From positions 72,347 to 136,346 of the forward strand of contig NW_005201277.1 in assembly GCF_000372725.1 (NCBI RefSeq): DNA of 64,000 nucleotides, given 5' to 3'. This document shows positions 53,176-63,805 of the stretch, one piece after another (positions within the stretch are counted from its first letter, which is position 1; the number at the start of each line of letters is the position of its first letter). Source of the stretch: Emiliania huxleyi CCMP1516 (Eukaryota > Haptophyta > Isochrysidales > Noelaerhabdaceae). The notes beneath the pieces are model-generated. The model saw only the letters and a program-made list of their open reading frames with translations, had not been told where the DNA came from and made no database searches. A program made the position numbers and the translations under genes.

Positions 53176-54089
53176 GCACCCCGCCCACCCACGCGCGCGC
53201 GCACCGGGCCTTGCACCTTTAGTGCCGCGGGGCTCCTGTCGTCTAGACGTGGAGACGCGAGGGTCGCCTGGCCCCTGCCCCACCACCTCGTGTGCTCACC
53301 TTACCCACCAGGAGATGGACGGCTACCGCACGGACCTGCACCACTCGATGGCACGCCTCGAGGCCTTCGCGGCGGAGCCGGGCCGGGCGGCGCTCTTCCA
53401 GGAGACGGGCGCGCAGCACTTCAAATCGTCAGACCGGCGCGGCTATGCCACCGGCGAGTGGGAGCAGCGCGACAAGAGCAGCGACAAGCTCTGCTCGTGC
53501 CAGCGGACGGAGGACTTCAACGTCAACACGCGCAACCGCGTGCTGCATGAGGCGAGCGAGATGCAGCCGAGATGCAGCCGAGATGCAGCCGAGATGCAGC
53601 CGAGATGCAGCCGAGATGCAGCCGAGATGCAGCCGAGATGCAGCCGAGGTGTTAGCGCCGAGAAGCAGCGCCGAGAAGCAGCGCAACCGCACGAGTCAGA
53701 GAGATTGTGTGCAGCCCCCCCCCCCCCCCCCCGCCCAAAGGTGCTCGGCTCGGGGTCCTACCCGCACGTGAGGCTCCTCCCCTTCTACAACCTCACCCTG
53801 CCGCGCTGGCGCCCCCCCCCCCCACGCGCGGCACTGCCCTTGCTCCCCTGCGAGCTGGGTCTCCTCACACCCGCCGTGCGCTCTTAACAGGCGGTGGCAC
53901 TTTGGAAACTGCACGCACCGCCCCAACGGGTGGAACTACGACACGTGCTGCGACTGCACCCACTTCTGCTTCTCGCCGGCGATGTGGGGCGCCCACCTGC
54001 ACAGCCTGCTCGCGGTTCTGCGGCGTACGGCGGTCGCGGAGAAGCCGGCCGAGACCGTGCGCGAGAGGGTCGCGCGAGGCGCAGCTTGA
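51200..54089 (+). CDS. PC-esterase/TBL-like SGNH protein (type II or secreted)
   Basis: Exons 51200-51676, 52014-52044, 52121-52206, 52833-52928, 53003-53119, 53312-53551, 53741-53802 and 53891-54089 join in frame to about 435 residues. The N-terminal signal anchor is FVLVLFGAVLLLSSLDVQ. Block I: LLVMGDSVMEQFYNTLQCL (GDS nucleophile). Middle: ADVVLLNWGLHYQ and ALFQETGAQHFK. C-terminal: NYDTCCDCTHFCFSPAMW, the counterpart of the DxxH-type motif of PC-esterases. Plant and fungal relatives O-acetylate cell-wall polysaccharides or act as acyl esterases in the Golgi; a role in extracellular glycan acylation is inferred. The catalytic triad appears complete (Ser of GDS, Asp-Cys-Thr-His). Introns 51677-52013, 52045-52120, 53552-53740 and 53803-53890 use GC donors. 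Most introns repeat the adjacent exon end. Confidence 0.85.
52207..52832 (+). repeat. Intron with multiplied exon ends and GAGATACGGG minisatellite
   Basis: The upstream exon's 3' end plus donor (TGCCTCGCGGCGAAAGAGTC ... CTCAAG|GTGCGAGATA) recurs three more times inside the intron, at about 52260, 52343 and 52446, each followed by a GAGATACGGG array. The downstream exon's start (GTGCCCCACTCG ...) also appears at about 52699 and, longer, at about 52763. Decoy splice sites are therefore abundant. Confidence 0.92.
52929..53002 (+). repeat. Single introner unit (esterase-like gene)
   Basis: The 74-bp intron starts GTGGCCAGCGGGATGCGGAT; the downstream exon starts with the same 20 bases. The insert is GTGTGAACAGCGAGCGTCTC, then TTCACACCTCTAGCTGTGAA and CAG. 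Splicing joins KLPVE to VASGMRMMYA in frame. Confidence 0.95.
53558..53650. repeat. 11-bp minisatellite (GATGCAGCCGA)n
   Basis: About eight tandem copies in the intron 53552-53740 of the esterase-like gene. Confidence 0.95.
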
Positions 54090-55846
54090 GCGAAACACGC
54101 CGACGAGGGCTTACCCACAGGATTTAGGCATCGCTAAGAAAAAAACGGCAACGAGGGGGGCCTTAATTAAAAAGAGAAAAATCACCTTAACACTCGATCG
54201 TCTCGCCCTCCCTCGCTATCGCAGCGCACTCCCGCTCGCCGTCTGTGAGCCTAGCGCAGCGGCTGACTAGTTGCAAATACGGGTGGTGTCACAATGACCA
54301 CTTTTGATGTTTTTTTGTCCGTGTTGCTCCCAGCGCCCTCGCCCGCGCTCCCTGAGGCCATGGCTGGTGATACTAGTATGGGGGGCTACCTGGATACCGC
54401 GAGAGCGACCCAACTCGTCTACATCGTCCGATGATGGTGCCTCAAAGTCAGCCTCCGGAGGCTATCGTCGCGTCGAGCCGGCGGTGGCCGTGCCATGTGG
54501 TTCCACCACCCCTCGCAGGCTTTGCCTCTGACCGCCACCGTTCCCAGGCTGCCTAATGGGATGGAAAGGAAGGCTGGGCGAGCGTATAGAAGCGTGCTCA
54601 ACCTCGTCGTGGCAACCTGCACGGCAGCGCTGGCAGGCGCGATGAGCGTCGTGCCACCTGACCCGAGACGGGTCGCAGGCGTCGTACCGAGCGCGTCGAG
54701 ACCGTGTCCTGATGCGCTCTGCACGGGTGAGTCACGTCGGCGTCAAAGGAGCGACGTGTGACCTGTCAGAGCTTGATCTCCGATCTCAGCGGCGTCGAGT
54801 CGCCTTCGGCGGCGACAGCTAGGATGCATCTCCTCCGTCGTTTTTCGCGCTACGGCCCTGAGAAGCTGGCGCCGCACGCAGGCGGACCTTGTGTATGCGG
54901 CGAACGCTTAAAAAGTGGGTGCTCTACGTCACTTTTTTTGAGTAGATAGTGCCGAGCTGGCCGTGACAGCGATTTTGGTAGTTTTGGGCGGGTTTTGCAC
55001 CACAGACTTTTTGCAACTAGTCGGCTAGCGCGAACTCGCCGTCACAGGGACTACCGGACTGAGCCTAGCGGAAAACACCATTTTGGCTCGCCAACAAGCC
55101 CTCCAATAATAAATAAATAGAGCAAGCCCTCCACACGCCCCTTATGATATCCGGTTTGAAATTTCTTTCTGGACGGCTACGGTGAGGACGACGGCTTCTG
55201 ATGCCTTTTGTTGTAAAATTCTTTCTACAGAACAAGCTGACGCGGGCCCAGTACCTCGATGAGGTGACTTGGACCACTAAGAATTGGCTGGGGCTGTAGA
55301 AGCAGGGCGTATCTCAGTCGTTCTTCACACGGCAATCGCAGAGCAGGTTGTGAATGAGCTTGCCTGTGGCGGGGGTGGGCGGGTGCACGGAGCTAAGTGC
55401 CTCGCCACTCTCGCAGGAGTCGCTTAGGCGGCTCCCGTGGTGTACCTGTGTTAGTGCCAGTGCGAGCCAGTCCCGTGCCCAGTGTACTCAGTAGGTAGGT
55501 AGGTAGAAAGGTGAAGAACAGCCAGGCTCGGACTGGACACCAGCGCGGTATGGGTGGACGCGAGACAGATGATGACGACACGCACGAACGACACACAGAC
55601 ACAAACAAGCTCACAAGACACACAGCCAGCTCAGTGTTGGGCGGGGAGATCTTTTGTAAAATTCTTCTGGATGACGCACGGGACCACATTTGGAGCACTT
55701 GTTCGCGAGATCCCGACGAACCCACAGGACCCTCGTCCGCATATGGGTGCCTCGCATCCCACTCAAGACATATATCCACGCCGGTCCCTGCTCCTGCCTC
55801 CGCCTCAGCCGAACTCATATACCGCCGCGGCTCGTCTGTCCTTCAG
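54090..55846. other. No gene recognised
   Basis: It contains an A-rich patch (54138-54185), scattered T-runs and repeat R1 copy C at 55492-55632. Frames are short and unassigned. A plus frame just before 55847 may hold an upstream exon of the PDZ gene. Confidence 0.5.
55492..55632 (-). repeat. Dispersed repeat R1, copy C (short form)
   Basis: Inverted relative to copy A: it begins GTAGGTAGGTAGGTAGAAAG and ends at the ACACACAGCCAGC region. It matches the 3' half of the long copies, as copy B does. Confidence 0.88.
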
Positions 55847-56530
55847 GCGGCTGCAGCTCCAAATCCGACGAGACTTGCATCCGGACTGTCAGCGTTTACA
55901 AATCGACGCAGCAAGACGAACTGGGTGTGCGGCTCAGCAACAGCCGCAGCCGCAGCCGCAAAGGCCCTGTCGCGCTCAAACCTGACAAGTCCTTCGGAGA
56001 GCGCGCTGTTGGATACGGCCAGCTTCTCGCTGTCAACGGCGAGCCCGTGCACAGCACCGAGCACGCAGCCTCGCTCATCAAGGAGGCGCCGCCTCCACGC
56101 TCAGAATCCCACCCTCCACCCTTGCTGAAAGCGCCGCCCGCCCCTCTCCCTCATTTGACGCGACTCGTGCCGTCTGTAGGCGGAGGGCGAGGTGACCCTG
56201 ATGGTCGTGTCAGAAGGCCGAAACCGCCGCCGCAGCAGCTCGTCGGTGCGGGAGGACGAGGAGTATATGCGTCAGCTGCGCGCGGAGAGGCTCCGGCGCG
56301 GCCTCCCCGAGAACCCGTCGCCACAGCCCGACACACGGGCGCAGGATGGCGCGGAAGACTGCGGTGTGGCCTGCGGTGAGCGACGCCTCTACACCGCCCG
56401 CATCGCCACGGACTCTCGCCTCCAGCCTCTGACACGTCCTTCCCATTCGAAGCTCACGCGCTGCCCCAACGCCCGCGTGTGCCCCTCAGGACTGTGCCTG
56501 TGCCTCGTAACGGGAGAAATGGTGGTATGA
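55847..56530 (+). CDS. PDZ-domain protein (5' end incomplete)
   Basis: Exons 55847-56085, 56180-56375 and 56490-56530. The core reads DELGVRLSNS, FGERAVGYGQLLAVNGEPVH, STEHAASLIKE | AEGEVTLMVV, which fits a PDZ fold with its carboxylate-binding LGV loop. A basic/Ser stretch (GRNRRRSSSSVREDEEYMRQ) and a short Cys-bearing tail follow. PDZ domains bind C-terminal peptides and scaffold membrane or signalling proteins; the partner is unknown. The first exon is entered after CTTCAG in phase 1, so a 5' exon is missing. Intron 56086-56179 has a GC donor (GAG|GCGCCG). Confidence 0.6.
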
Positions 56531-58251
56531 AGGAGAGCTGATGAGGCGACCAAAGAGACGACGACGATCCCGATCCGCCAAAGAGAGTAAAACAGCCGAT
56601 CAAAGAGGGGGTTTGTTTGTGTTTCTCGCTGTCGGCCTGTGGTTAATCACTCTTACGATTCTCACGGGCGCGCGCCCCCCTCCCTGTCCCTCTCTGCACT
56701 CTGGCCGGGCCCGGGGCGCGGGGGCGCCCGGGCGGGGCGAAGAGGCTTCAAAAGTGTGTTTCTCGGGTCCGTTGGCCTCTTTTGTAGGGAAGAATTTTGA
56801 TACCCGTCAAGACGCCTGCTGGGGGCAGGTTCGTAACGAAGCCGTCTGCTCCCCCAGCAGGTACACACTAGACAGATACCAGGAGGAGAAAGGGGACGGT
56901 GGTGGGTTCGCGACGAGGAGAGAAGGAGGTACTGGCGACGCGCACAGACTGACGTCAGCTCTGCTTCTGAAGTGCACCTCTGACGTCTGAGGCACCTCAG
57001 AGGAAACGACGCACTTGTCGTAACTTTTCGTCAGATTCGATCTCGTCGCCAGACTTCGATTTCTTTCTCTTTGTCAGGCCATGTGCCGCTCGCTCGCCCG
57101 CCCAAGTGGCTTGGACGCGCGGTCGAGGGCACCCCACCTTTTTCTTGGGACGCGCTGGCGCTCACCAGCGATCGTCCCCCCACCCATCCACCCTTTTTTC
57201 TTTGAGGCTGTCGCTCCGAGAAAGCTCGTCTCGCAGTGAGTGAGTGAGTATATTCTTGATACGAAACCACGACGACACACAGCAGTCGACTCGCATCGGT
57301 TGCCTCCATGAACGGCGGAGCTATTCTCGCATCCACACCACACCTGGCTCCAACGTGGACACGCCCATAGTTGGGGACACTACTAGCTCACGCATGGCAT
57401 CAGAAGTTTTATCTCTGGGCCCCGAAAGGCATCTCTAGCAGCGGCGTTACGCGTGCGCCCTCCCCTCCTGTGGGCGCATGCGCCTCACGTCTCGACAGAG
57501 CATAAGCCCCTTGGCGTGTGACGAGACGAGTTTTTCGCCATCGCAGCGAGCAGCAAGCCACTCGCCGCAGCAGCCGGAGGCATCGCCGCAGCACTGTCTG
57601 CGCCGCAGTCACGCACCCGTCGACGAAGCTCCCCCCGCGGAAGACCGCGCGTAGCGACGCCTTGACGATCGAGATGAGCGCGCTTGAAGCTCGCCCACCT
57701 ACTGCCCCTGAGAGTTGGTTACTGAGTGGGATCGCCCCCCCCCCCCCCCTTGGGATCGAAGCCGCCACACCTCACACCCAACATCACAGGCGGGATCAGA
57801 GAGAGACTCCGCACCGGACACCGCCCGGGCACAGACCCCCTACCCGTCGGACACTGCCTGGACCCCTCACAGAGCGGCCCACACACAGATCACGCATCGG
57901 CAGGTTTGACACCTGGTTCAGGCGTAGACAGCACACACTTGTCACAGTTGCATTGCCCTGCCGGGGGGGACGAGTTCGCAAGGTTAATATTAAAAGCATA
58001 CAAAGTGGTGACCACTGAGTTCTCAGTGGACGACGAACGTCAACTGAACAGAAGAGCGTCCCCACGACGCCTCGGTGCCTCCCACCGGTGTGAGGCCATC
58101 CGGATCTACCCAGTGCGTCCTCCGGACGGACCCGTTCCCGCGATGGCCCACCTTCCTCCGTCACCGAGTTGAACCCCCTCCCCCCCCAGTCCTCGTACTC
58201 GACCGTGACCCCTCTCAACAACTCGACCTCGTACTCGACCTAGCTTCCCCC
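56531..58251. other. No gene recognised; contains repeat R2 copy 2
   Basis: Short unassigned frames. R2 copy 2 occupies 57252-57561. A poly-C run is at 57730-57748. No domain was recognised on either strand. Confidence 0.5.
57252..57561. repeat. Dispersed repeat R2, copy 2
   Basis: Direct copy of 37611-37921 with few substitutions and small indels, from ATTCTTGATACGAAACCACG onward. Confidence 0.9.
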
Positions 58252-59478
58252 TCAGTCTGAACCCGATCCTCCACCTCCACCTGGTCCTCTTTCCGCATGA
58301 CGCTGATCCCTCACCCCAGCATACCGATTACGCTTCTCCTGATGTCTCCCAGCACGCATACCTCTGCCTTCCACTTTCGAACTCGCCTCTGATCTGACTC
58401 TCACTGTCCCTCGCCCTGGCGTCTCACCTCGCAAATCCACTGTCGTCCACCCCATGAACCTGTCGTTCTCCTCGTTGCCCACGCCCTTGTTCTCCATGTA
58501 GTCCATCATAAGCTCGTCGTCCTCCTCAGCAGATCCCTCTCTTCCCACCACCTCACTCCTCGACTCTGCGCCCTCGACTCTCTGCCTGCTGCTCCCCGCT
58601 GCTCCGCTACCCCCACTGCTCTCCACTTCCATCTGAAATCTGTCTCTCTGCGCATCACTGACTGCCTGATCGACTGACTGACTCAAAGACTGATTGACTG
58701 ACTGACTGCCTTGACCCCATCCTGAATCTGAATCCATGGCCTCTCTATCCAACCGCGCCTTGTTCTGCTCTTTCGTTCCTAAAAAGAAAGAAAGAAAACA
58801 CACAACCCAAGGGAGGGATGGGAGAACGGCACGCCGCCACCACACAGGGATTTTAAGGAGAGGAGGGTGTGATGCGCTAGCCGTCGCCCACCCTGGGGGG
58901 TCTGCCTCCTCGTATCTCTTTTCGCAGTCTCTCGCCGCTTCTCGCTGCAACCTTCATGCCACCTCGCGGCTGTCCCACTCTCGTCGTTCTCTCCCTTGTC
59001 ACTTCCTCCTCTGTCGCGTCGTTCTCTTCTGCCTCGTCCTGCGACGCCGCCGCCTGCCGGTCCCTTGTTCTCGCGGCTTCTTTCGCCTCTCGGCGCAACT
59101 CCGTCCTCCTTGCGGCGTATCCCCTGGCCCCTCGAGTCTATCGAGCTCCCCTCGCGCAAGGACCACATTTCTGACTCCCACTCCGATCATTTGCCTCCAA
59201 GTCATGTTGTTGCTCAGGTCCACTCTCTCTTCGAACACTCGTGCCTCTACGGATGATGCCGGCGCTGGGGTCCCCTTCGGATGCATCGTGACATCTGACA
59301 ACTGAATTTCCACTGGTTCGTCCTCCTCTGAGTCATCTTCCCCGTCCTCCTTCCGCTCGGCTCTTCGCTCGGTACGTTCGGTGTGGCTCACCCTCCATGC
59401 CGTGAACAGGCGCTTTATCCACCCTATATTCTTCTCTCGTTCCTCTGCCCGTGCCTTGGTCTTGTCGTTGTTTCGCAC
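58252..59478 (-). CDS. Hypothetical charged, Ser/Glu/Arg-rich protein(s)
   Basis: Two minus-strand frames face the same way. 59478-58999 includes KNIGWIKRLFTAWRVSHTER, ERRAERKEDGEDDSEEDEPV and VDLSNNMTWRQMIGVGVRN. 58737-58252 begins MDSDSGWGQGSQSVNQSLSQ and includes EEDDELMMDYMENKGVGNEE. Gene, exon pair or gag-like repeat protein are all possible. No zinc knuckle or enzyme motif is seen. Base composition is less GC-rich than in neighbouring genes. Confidence 0.35.
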
Positions 59479-59577
59479 CCATGTCTGTATGGCAATCGAG
59501 GCTGCTTTCTTTGAGGCTTGAAAAGAATTCTTTGTTCACGAGACGCCACTCCACACCGCGCGAAAGCGACCGCAACA

Positions 59578-60131
59578 ATGCCCTGCGCGCCGTCCTGCAC
59601 CCCGACGGTCCTGGCCAACCGCGCCGGAGCTTTCTCGTGCGCCGCGCGTCTTGGCTGGCTCCAGTCCACGCGCGGCGGCGGTCTCACCGAGCACGCCGCC
59701 TGCACCACGGTTGCGGGCGAGTTTCCGGTCGAGTGTGGCGACTGCGCGCCTTTGAGCCTCGTGGCGCAGCCGCATGCTGCCAGCAGAGTAGTGCCGCCCG
59801 CCGCGCCACCGCCGTCCCCTCCCTGGCACCTGCTCAAACTCCCACGCCCGAGCCCGCCGTCGCCGCCGCTGCCGCCCGGGATGCCTCCGCCGACATGGCC
59901 GCCGTCACCACTCCCTCCGTCGCCTCCAGTCGCGCCACCGCTCCCTCCGCCGCCGTCCCCCTCGCCGTCACCCCTCTCCCCGCCGCCCACCGCGAAGCCG
60001 CCGCACGCGCCGCCGCCGAACGCACCGCCGCCGCCACCCCCGTCTTCCCCGCCGTCGACGCCGCCGCAACCTCCGGCGGCGGCGCCGTCTGAGCCGCCTC
60101 CGCCGCAACCGCCGGCGGCGGCGCCGCCTGA

Positions 60132-60166
<35 letters not shown>

Positions 60167-61813
60167 TGCCGCCACCTCCGCCGTCGCCGCCGCTGCCGCC
60201 GCCGCCCCCGCCGCCCCATACGCCGCCCCCCCCGCCGCCTCATACGCCACCACCGCCGCCGCCGCCTCCAACGCCGCCGCCACCGACCCGCCCTCCGCCT
60301 GGCCTCTGGCATGACCCGATCGAGGGCAGCGACGGATGCTGCAGGACGGATGCCGTGGGCGTCAGCACGCCTCATGCGAGCACCTTTACCCGCGCGTGGG
60401 CCGCCGGCCTGGAAGAGTGCAAAGGCAGGTGCCTCACACACCTGCAAACATGCACCGCCATCGGGTACAACAGAGTGAGCCAGGCTTGCGAGGTGCACAC
60501 CTCCCCCGCAGTCGCCCACACGGCGGCGGGAACGCCGTGCACGTGTCTGCTCTTCAAGACGGCGCCTCCGCCGCCGGGTGCCCCGCCGCCGCCACCAACT
60601 TCGCCGCCATCGACGCCTCCGCCGCCGCTGCAACCACCAACTTCGCCGCCGGCCGTGAGGCTCATCCTTGACACCGACATGGGGTGTGGCGCTTGCCGCG
60701 ACGTCGACGACGTCGTTGCCTTGTGCGCCCTCCATGCGCTGGCGGACAACGGCGAGGTGGAGCTGCTCGCAGTTGTGCAGGACAGCGCGCCGCCCGCAGG
60801 AGCAGGCGTCATCTCTGTGGTGAACCACTTCTACGGCCGCGACCACATACCGATTGGCGCGTACAAGGGGTCTGGGCTGACGCTGGCGGGAGAGCCTCCG
60901 CTCACGTTTGTCGACAGTGTCCTGAAAGCCTTCCCTTCGCCGATCCGGAACGCCTCACAGGTGCCGGACGCCGTCGACGTGTACCGGCGCGTGCTCGCCG
61001 CCTCGCCGCCGCGTTCAGTCACAATCGCGTCTGTCGGTCTGCTGACGAATCTGGAGCTCTTGCTTCGCTCGGGCCCCGACGCGCATAGCCCCTTGGACGG
61101 CCCCTCTCCCTCATCAAGCAGCGGCCTAACACGTGGAGAAGTGCTCGTTACTGTCTCTGAGAGCCTCCCCTGTAGGCTACGCTTTGGTGGCCGAAAAGGT
61201 GGCTCTCCTCTCAATCATGGCGGGAGACTACCCGACGAGCGGGCCTCGCTTCGCCGAGTGCAATGCGTGCGGCTGTTTCAACGGCGCGGACGCCGTCTCC
61301 AGGGCGACCGCCGCAGCCGCGTCCTCTTTCGTCGCAGCAAACGTGCCGCCGTCCGTCCGTACCATCTACCTCGGGTGGCGCGTCGGGGACGTGGTGCGGA
61401 CTGGCGCGGTGATGGAGCTGTGCGCAGCGCCGGCCAACCCGTGCCGGCACGCCCTCCTCGTAGCGAGCAAAGTAGTTCCACGCGCCCACGCGACCAGCGA
61501 CACAGGTGACGCGGCCTTACGGTGTGGACTCTAGGCACGCCCTGATGGACTTTCGCGACCGGGCGGGCTGGGGGTGGGGCCCGGGAGGCCGCTCCAGCTA
61601 CGACCCGCTAGCCGCCCTCCTAGCGGTGCGCGGAGTCAGCCGCGAGGGCGTGGGCTTGAGCGAGTGCACGCAGTGCGACGGCGTCAACTCGATCGACCCA
61701 AAGAGCGGCAAGAATGAGTGGTTGCCGGGGCGGCGAAGCAACCAGAGCTATGTCGAGCTCACGGACCGGATGAGAGCGCAAGAAGCGATTGATGCGCTCC
61801 TCTGCCAGCCACG

Positions 61814-61848
<35 letters not shown>

Positions 61849-62815
61849 TGCCGCCGCTGCCGCCGCCGCCGCCCCATACGCCACCGCCGCCGCAGAGCGG
61901 CGGCGAGAGCGTGCTCGTGCGTCCGGGTCACCTCTCCGAGGTGGCGGCTGCTCCTCCAGTGCCGCCCGTGCCGCCTGCGCACGTCGCCAAGGGCGACACG
62001 CCGTCGGAGAGTGCGACGCCCTCGTGGGAAGGCCTCCTCGCCCGCATGGCCAGCCGCATGGCGCAGTCGGTTGGCCAGTCCCTCGCGGAGGCCCTTGAGC
62101 TCGACGCGGCAAGCGGCGTGCAGCGGCGGCTGCTGGGGAGCGTCGAGCTCTCAGCCCTGCTCGGAGCCGTCGCCGCCGGCTGCTGCGTCGCCTGCCGCCA
62201 CCGCCGGCGGCGGCGGCGAGAGAGGCGGTTCGATCAGCTCGCCGACGAGCCTGACCAGCCGGACCACCAGGAGCTGCACGGCGAGGGGAGGTCCGAGGCT
62301 TTTGGCACCGAGCGCAGGAAGAAGCAGGTGGCGCCGCAGCGGGGAGACCGCGTCACAAGCTGCTGTGAACAGCGTCTCTTCACACCTCTAGCTGTGAACA
62401 GGTGCCGCAGCGGGGAGACCGCGTCAAGCACGGCAGGCGCGGCGAGGGCACGGTGGCCGAGCTGCTGCCCGACGGCCGCTCGCGCATCGTCTTCGACGAG
62501 GAGGAGGAGCACGGCGAGCACCGCTACATCGGGCAGCTGGAGGGGGCAGCGCCGCTCGACTCGCCGCAGCGGCGGCAGGCGACGCGGTCGCACGTCGAAG
62601 AGGCGGCACGGCGAGCGAAGCTCGAGGCGAGCGCCGCGGCCGGCAGGCGCGCGCTGAAGGAGCTGCAAAAGGAGCAGGCACGGCAAAAGGAAGCGCAGCA
62701 GGAGGCGCAGACCCGCCAGCTGCTGCGGGCGCTGGCGCTCGGCCAGACGCAGCCCAGCCTTGCCCGGAGCCCCAGCCCGGTCCGATCCCGTAGCCGGTCC
62801 CTGCCCATCCCGTAG
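59578..62815 (+). CDS. Membrane protein with Apple/PAN and nucleoside-hydrolase-like domains
   Basis: Exons 59578-61099, 61176-61446, 61535-62327 and 62402-62815 join in frame. The Cys-bearing N-terminus (MPCAPSCTPTVLANRAGAFS) is followed by about 170 residues of Pro-rich linker. An Apple/PAN-like domain follows (TFTRAWAAGLEECKGRCLTH, CTAIGYNRVSQACEVHTS). A domain resembling inosine-uridine nucleoside hydrolase comes next (VRLILDTDMGCGACRDVDDV with the DTDxG...DVDD metal site; VTIASVGLLTNLELLL). A second Pro-rich linker leads to a membrane helix (VELSALLGAVAAGCCVACR), then a basic cytoplasmic tail with VPQRGDRVKHGRRGEGTVAE and RIVFDEEEEHGEHRY. If active it would cleave nucleosides outside the cell, a possible purine/pyrimidine scavenging role. 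No signal peptide is visible at this start. Introns 61100-61175 and 61447-61534 have GC donors; the last is an introner. Confidence 0.75.
62328..62401 (+). repeat. Single introner unit (nucleoside-hydrolase-like gene)
   Basis: The intron starts GTGGCGCCGCAGCGGGGAGA and the exon after it starts GTGCCGCAGCGGGGAGACCG; both copies run through CCGCGTCA. The insert is CTGTGAACAGCGTCTCTTCA, then CACCTCTAGCTGTGAACAG. Unspliced, the frame reads through into garbage, while spliced it gives KKQ-VPQRGDRVKHG. Confidence 0.95.
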
Positions 62816-62845
62816 CCTCAGCCCTGTCCCTGCCCGGAGCCGCCT

Positions 62846-63038
62846 CGGGGAGCGAGTCGTGCTCGGCGGGCTCTCGGCCCGCCCCGATCAACGGGCGGCG
62901 GGGCGTGGCGCGGAGCTTCGAGGGAGACCGAGACCCAGGCGGCGGCCACTACGTGGTGCATCTCGAGGGCAGCGGCCAAAGCGGGGAGGGGGGGGGTGAG
63001 GTTGTGCGGGTGCGGCCGGAGAATCTGGATGGATTGTG
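62846..63038 (+). pseudogene. Fragment of the 'RVVLGGLSxRPxxNG' module
   Basis: GERVVLGGLSARP is followed by a frame change, then YVVHLEG and VVRVRPENLDGL-stop at 63038. The same module sits intact in the ankyrin-kinase gene (15711-15860: RVVLGGLSSRPELNG ... VRVRPGNLSL). It is probably a remnant downstream of the nucleoside-hydrolase-like gene. Confidence 0.5.
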
Positions 63039-63432
63039 AGTCCGACCCGGCCGCGCTCGCGCGGGCGCCGCCGCACTTTCGCGAGGCGTGGCTCTGAGCA
63101 CCCGTGGGGGGGTGGGGGTGGGAGGGTGGGTGGGTGGTTAATGACTTGAGTAAGGGAAGGCGATTGCGCAGCCGGCACCTCCAGCGCGGCCAACGTTGTT
63201 TCTACTAGACGAGCCTCTGTGGGGAAAAGAATAGATGTTCCGACGTCGACTCGAGTCCGAGAGGAGCGGAGAGAGGATTGGCGAGTGTGGCCCGAGCCGC
63301 GCAGGACGGAGGGGGAGAGCGAGAGGCTGCCGGCGCGCGGGGCGGGAGCGAAAACTCTGCACTCGGCACTGGACTGGCGCGCACTGGCACTAACAGGTAC
63401 ACCACGGGAGCCGCAAAGAATAAAACAAGCTG

Positions 63433-63660
63433 TAGGTAGGTAGGTAGAAAGGTGAAGAACAGCCAGGCTCGGACTGGACACCAACGCGGTATGGGTGGAC
63501 GCTGGACAGATGATGACGACACGCACGAGCGACACACAGACACAAACAGGCTCACAAGACACACAGCCAGCTGGCTGCCACACACCCTGAGTTGGCGTAC
63601 ACATAACTCAAGGCCACATCCTCCCTGTCGCCCCCCCCAGCACTCCAAGGTGCCAAGAGA
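63433..63660 (-). repeat. Dispersed repeat R1, copy D (long form)
   Basis: Inverted long copy, about 228 bp and nearly identical to 7121-7353, including the G-run and the GTACGCC-ACTCAGG segment that the short copies B and C lack. Confidence 0.9.
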
Positions 63661-63767
63661 AACAAACAAGGGCACAACAAACAACAGACGACAGGAAGTG
63701 ACATGTGAGGCTAGAGCAGCATGCTCCACCTCTAGCAATCTCTCCGGCCGGCAAGCTGTACATAGCT

Positions 63768-63794
63768 GTACCATACCGCAAAAAGTCCGAACCC
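63768..63794 (-). repeat. Solo end of the TIR element
   Basis: GTACCATACCGCAAAAAGTC followed by CGAACCC is the inverse of the left end of the element at 49281 (GGGTTCGGACTTTTTGCGG...GTATGGTA), missing a short GGTAA. No partner end is visible before the window closes. Confidence 0.7.
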
Positions 63795-63805
63795 TGCAAG
63801 TAAAG

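Noticed and set aside
14424-59530. Recurrent AAAAGAATT(T)TAGAAA-like A/T-rich words (for example 14426, 34987, 36126, 41118, 59521)
   Set aside because: They stand out in GC-rich DNA but are short, variable in context and lack a consistent position relative to genes, so I could not support a defined element.
60000-60300. Poly-proline and poly-alanine frames as separate genes
   Set aside because: They are alternative frames of the Pro-rich linker of the nucleoside-hydrolase-like protein.
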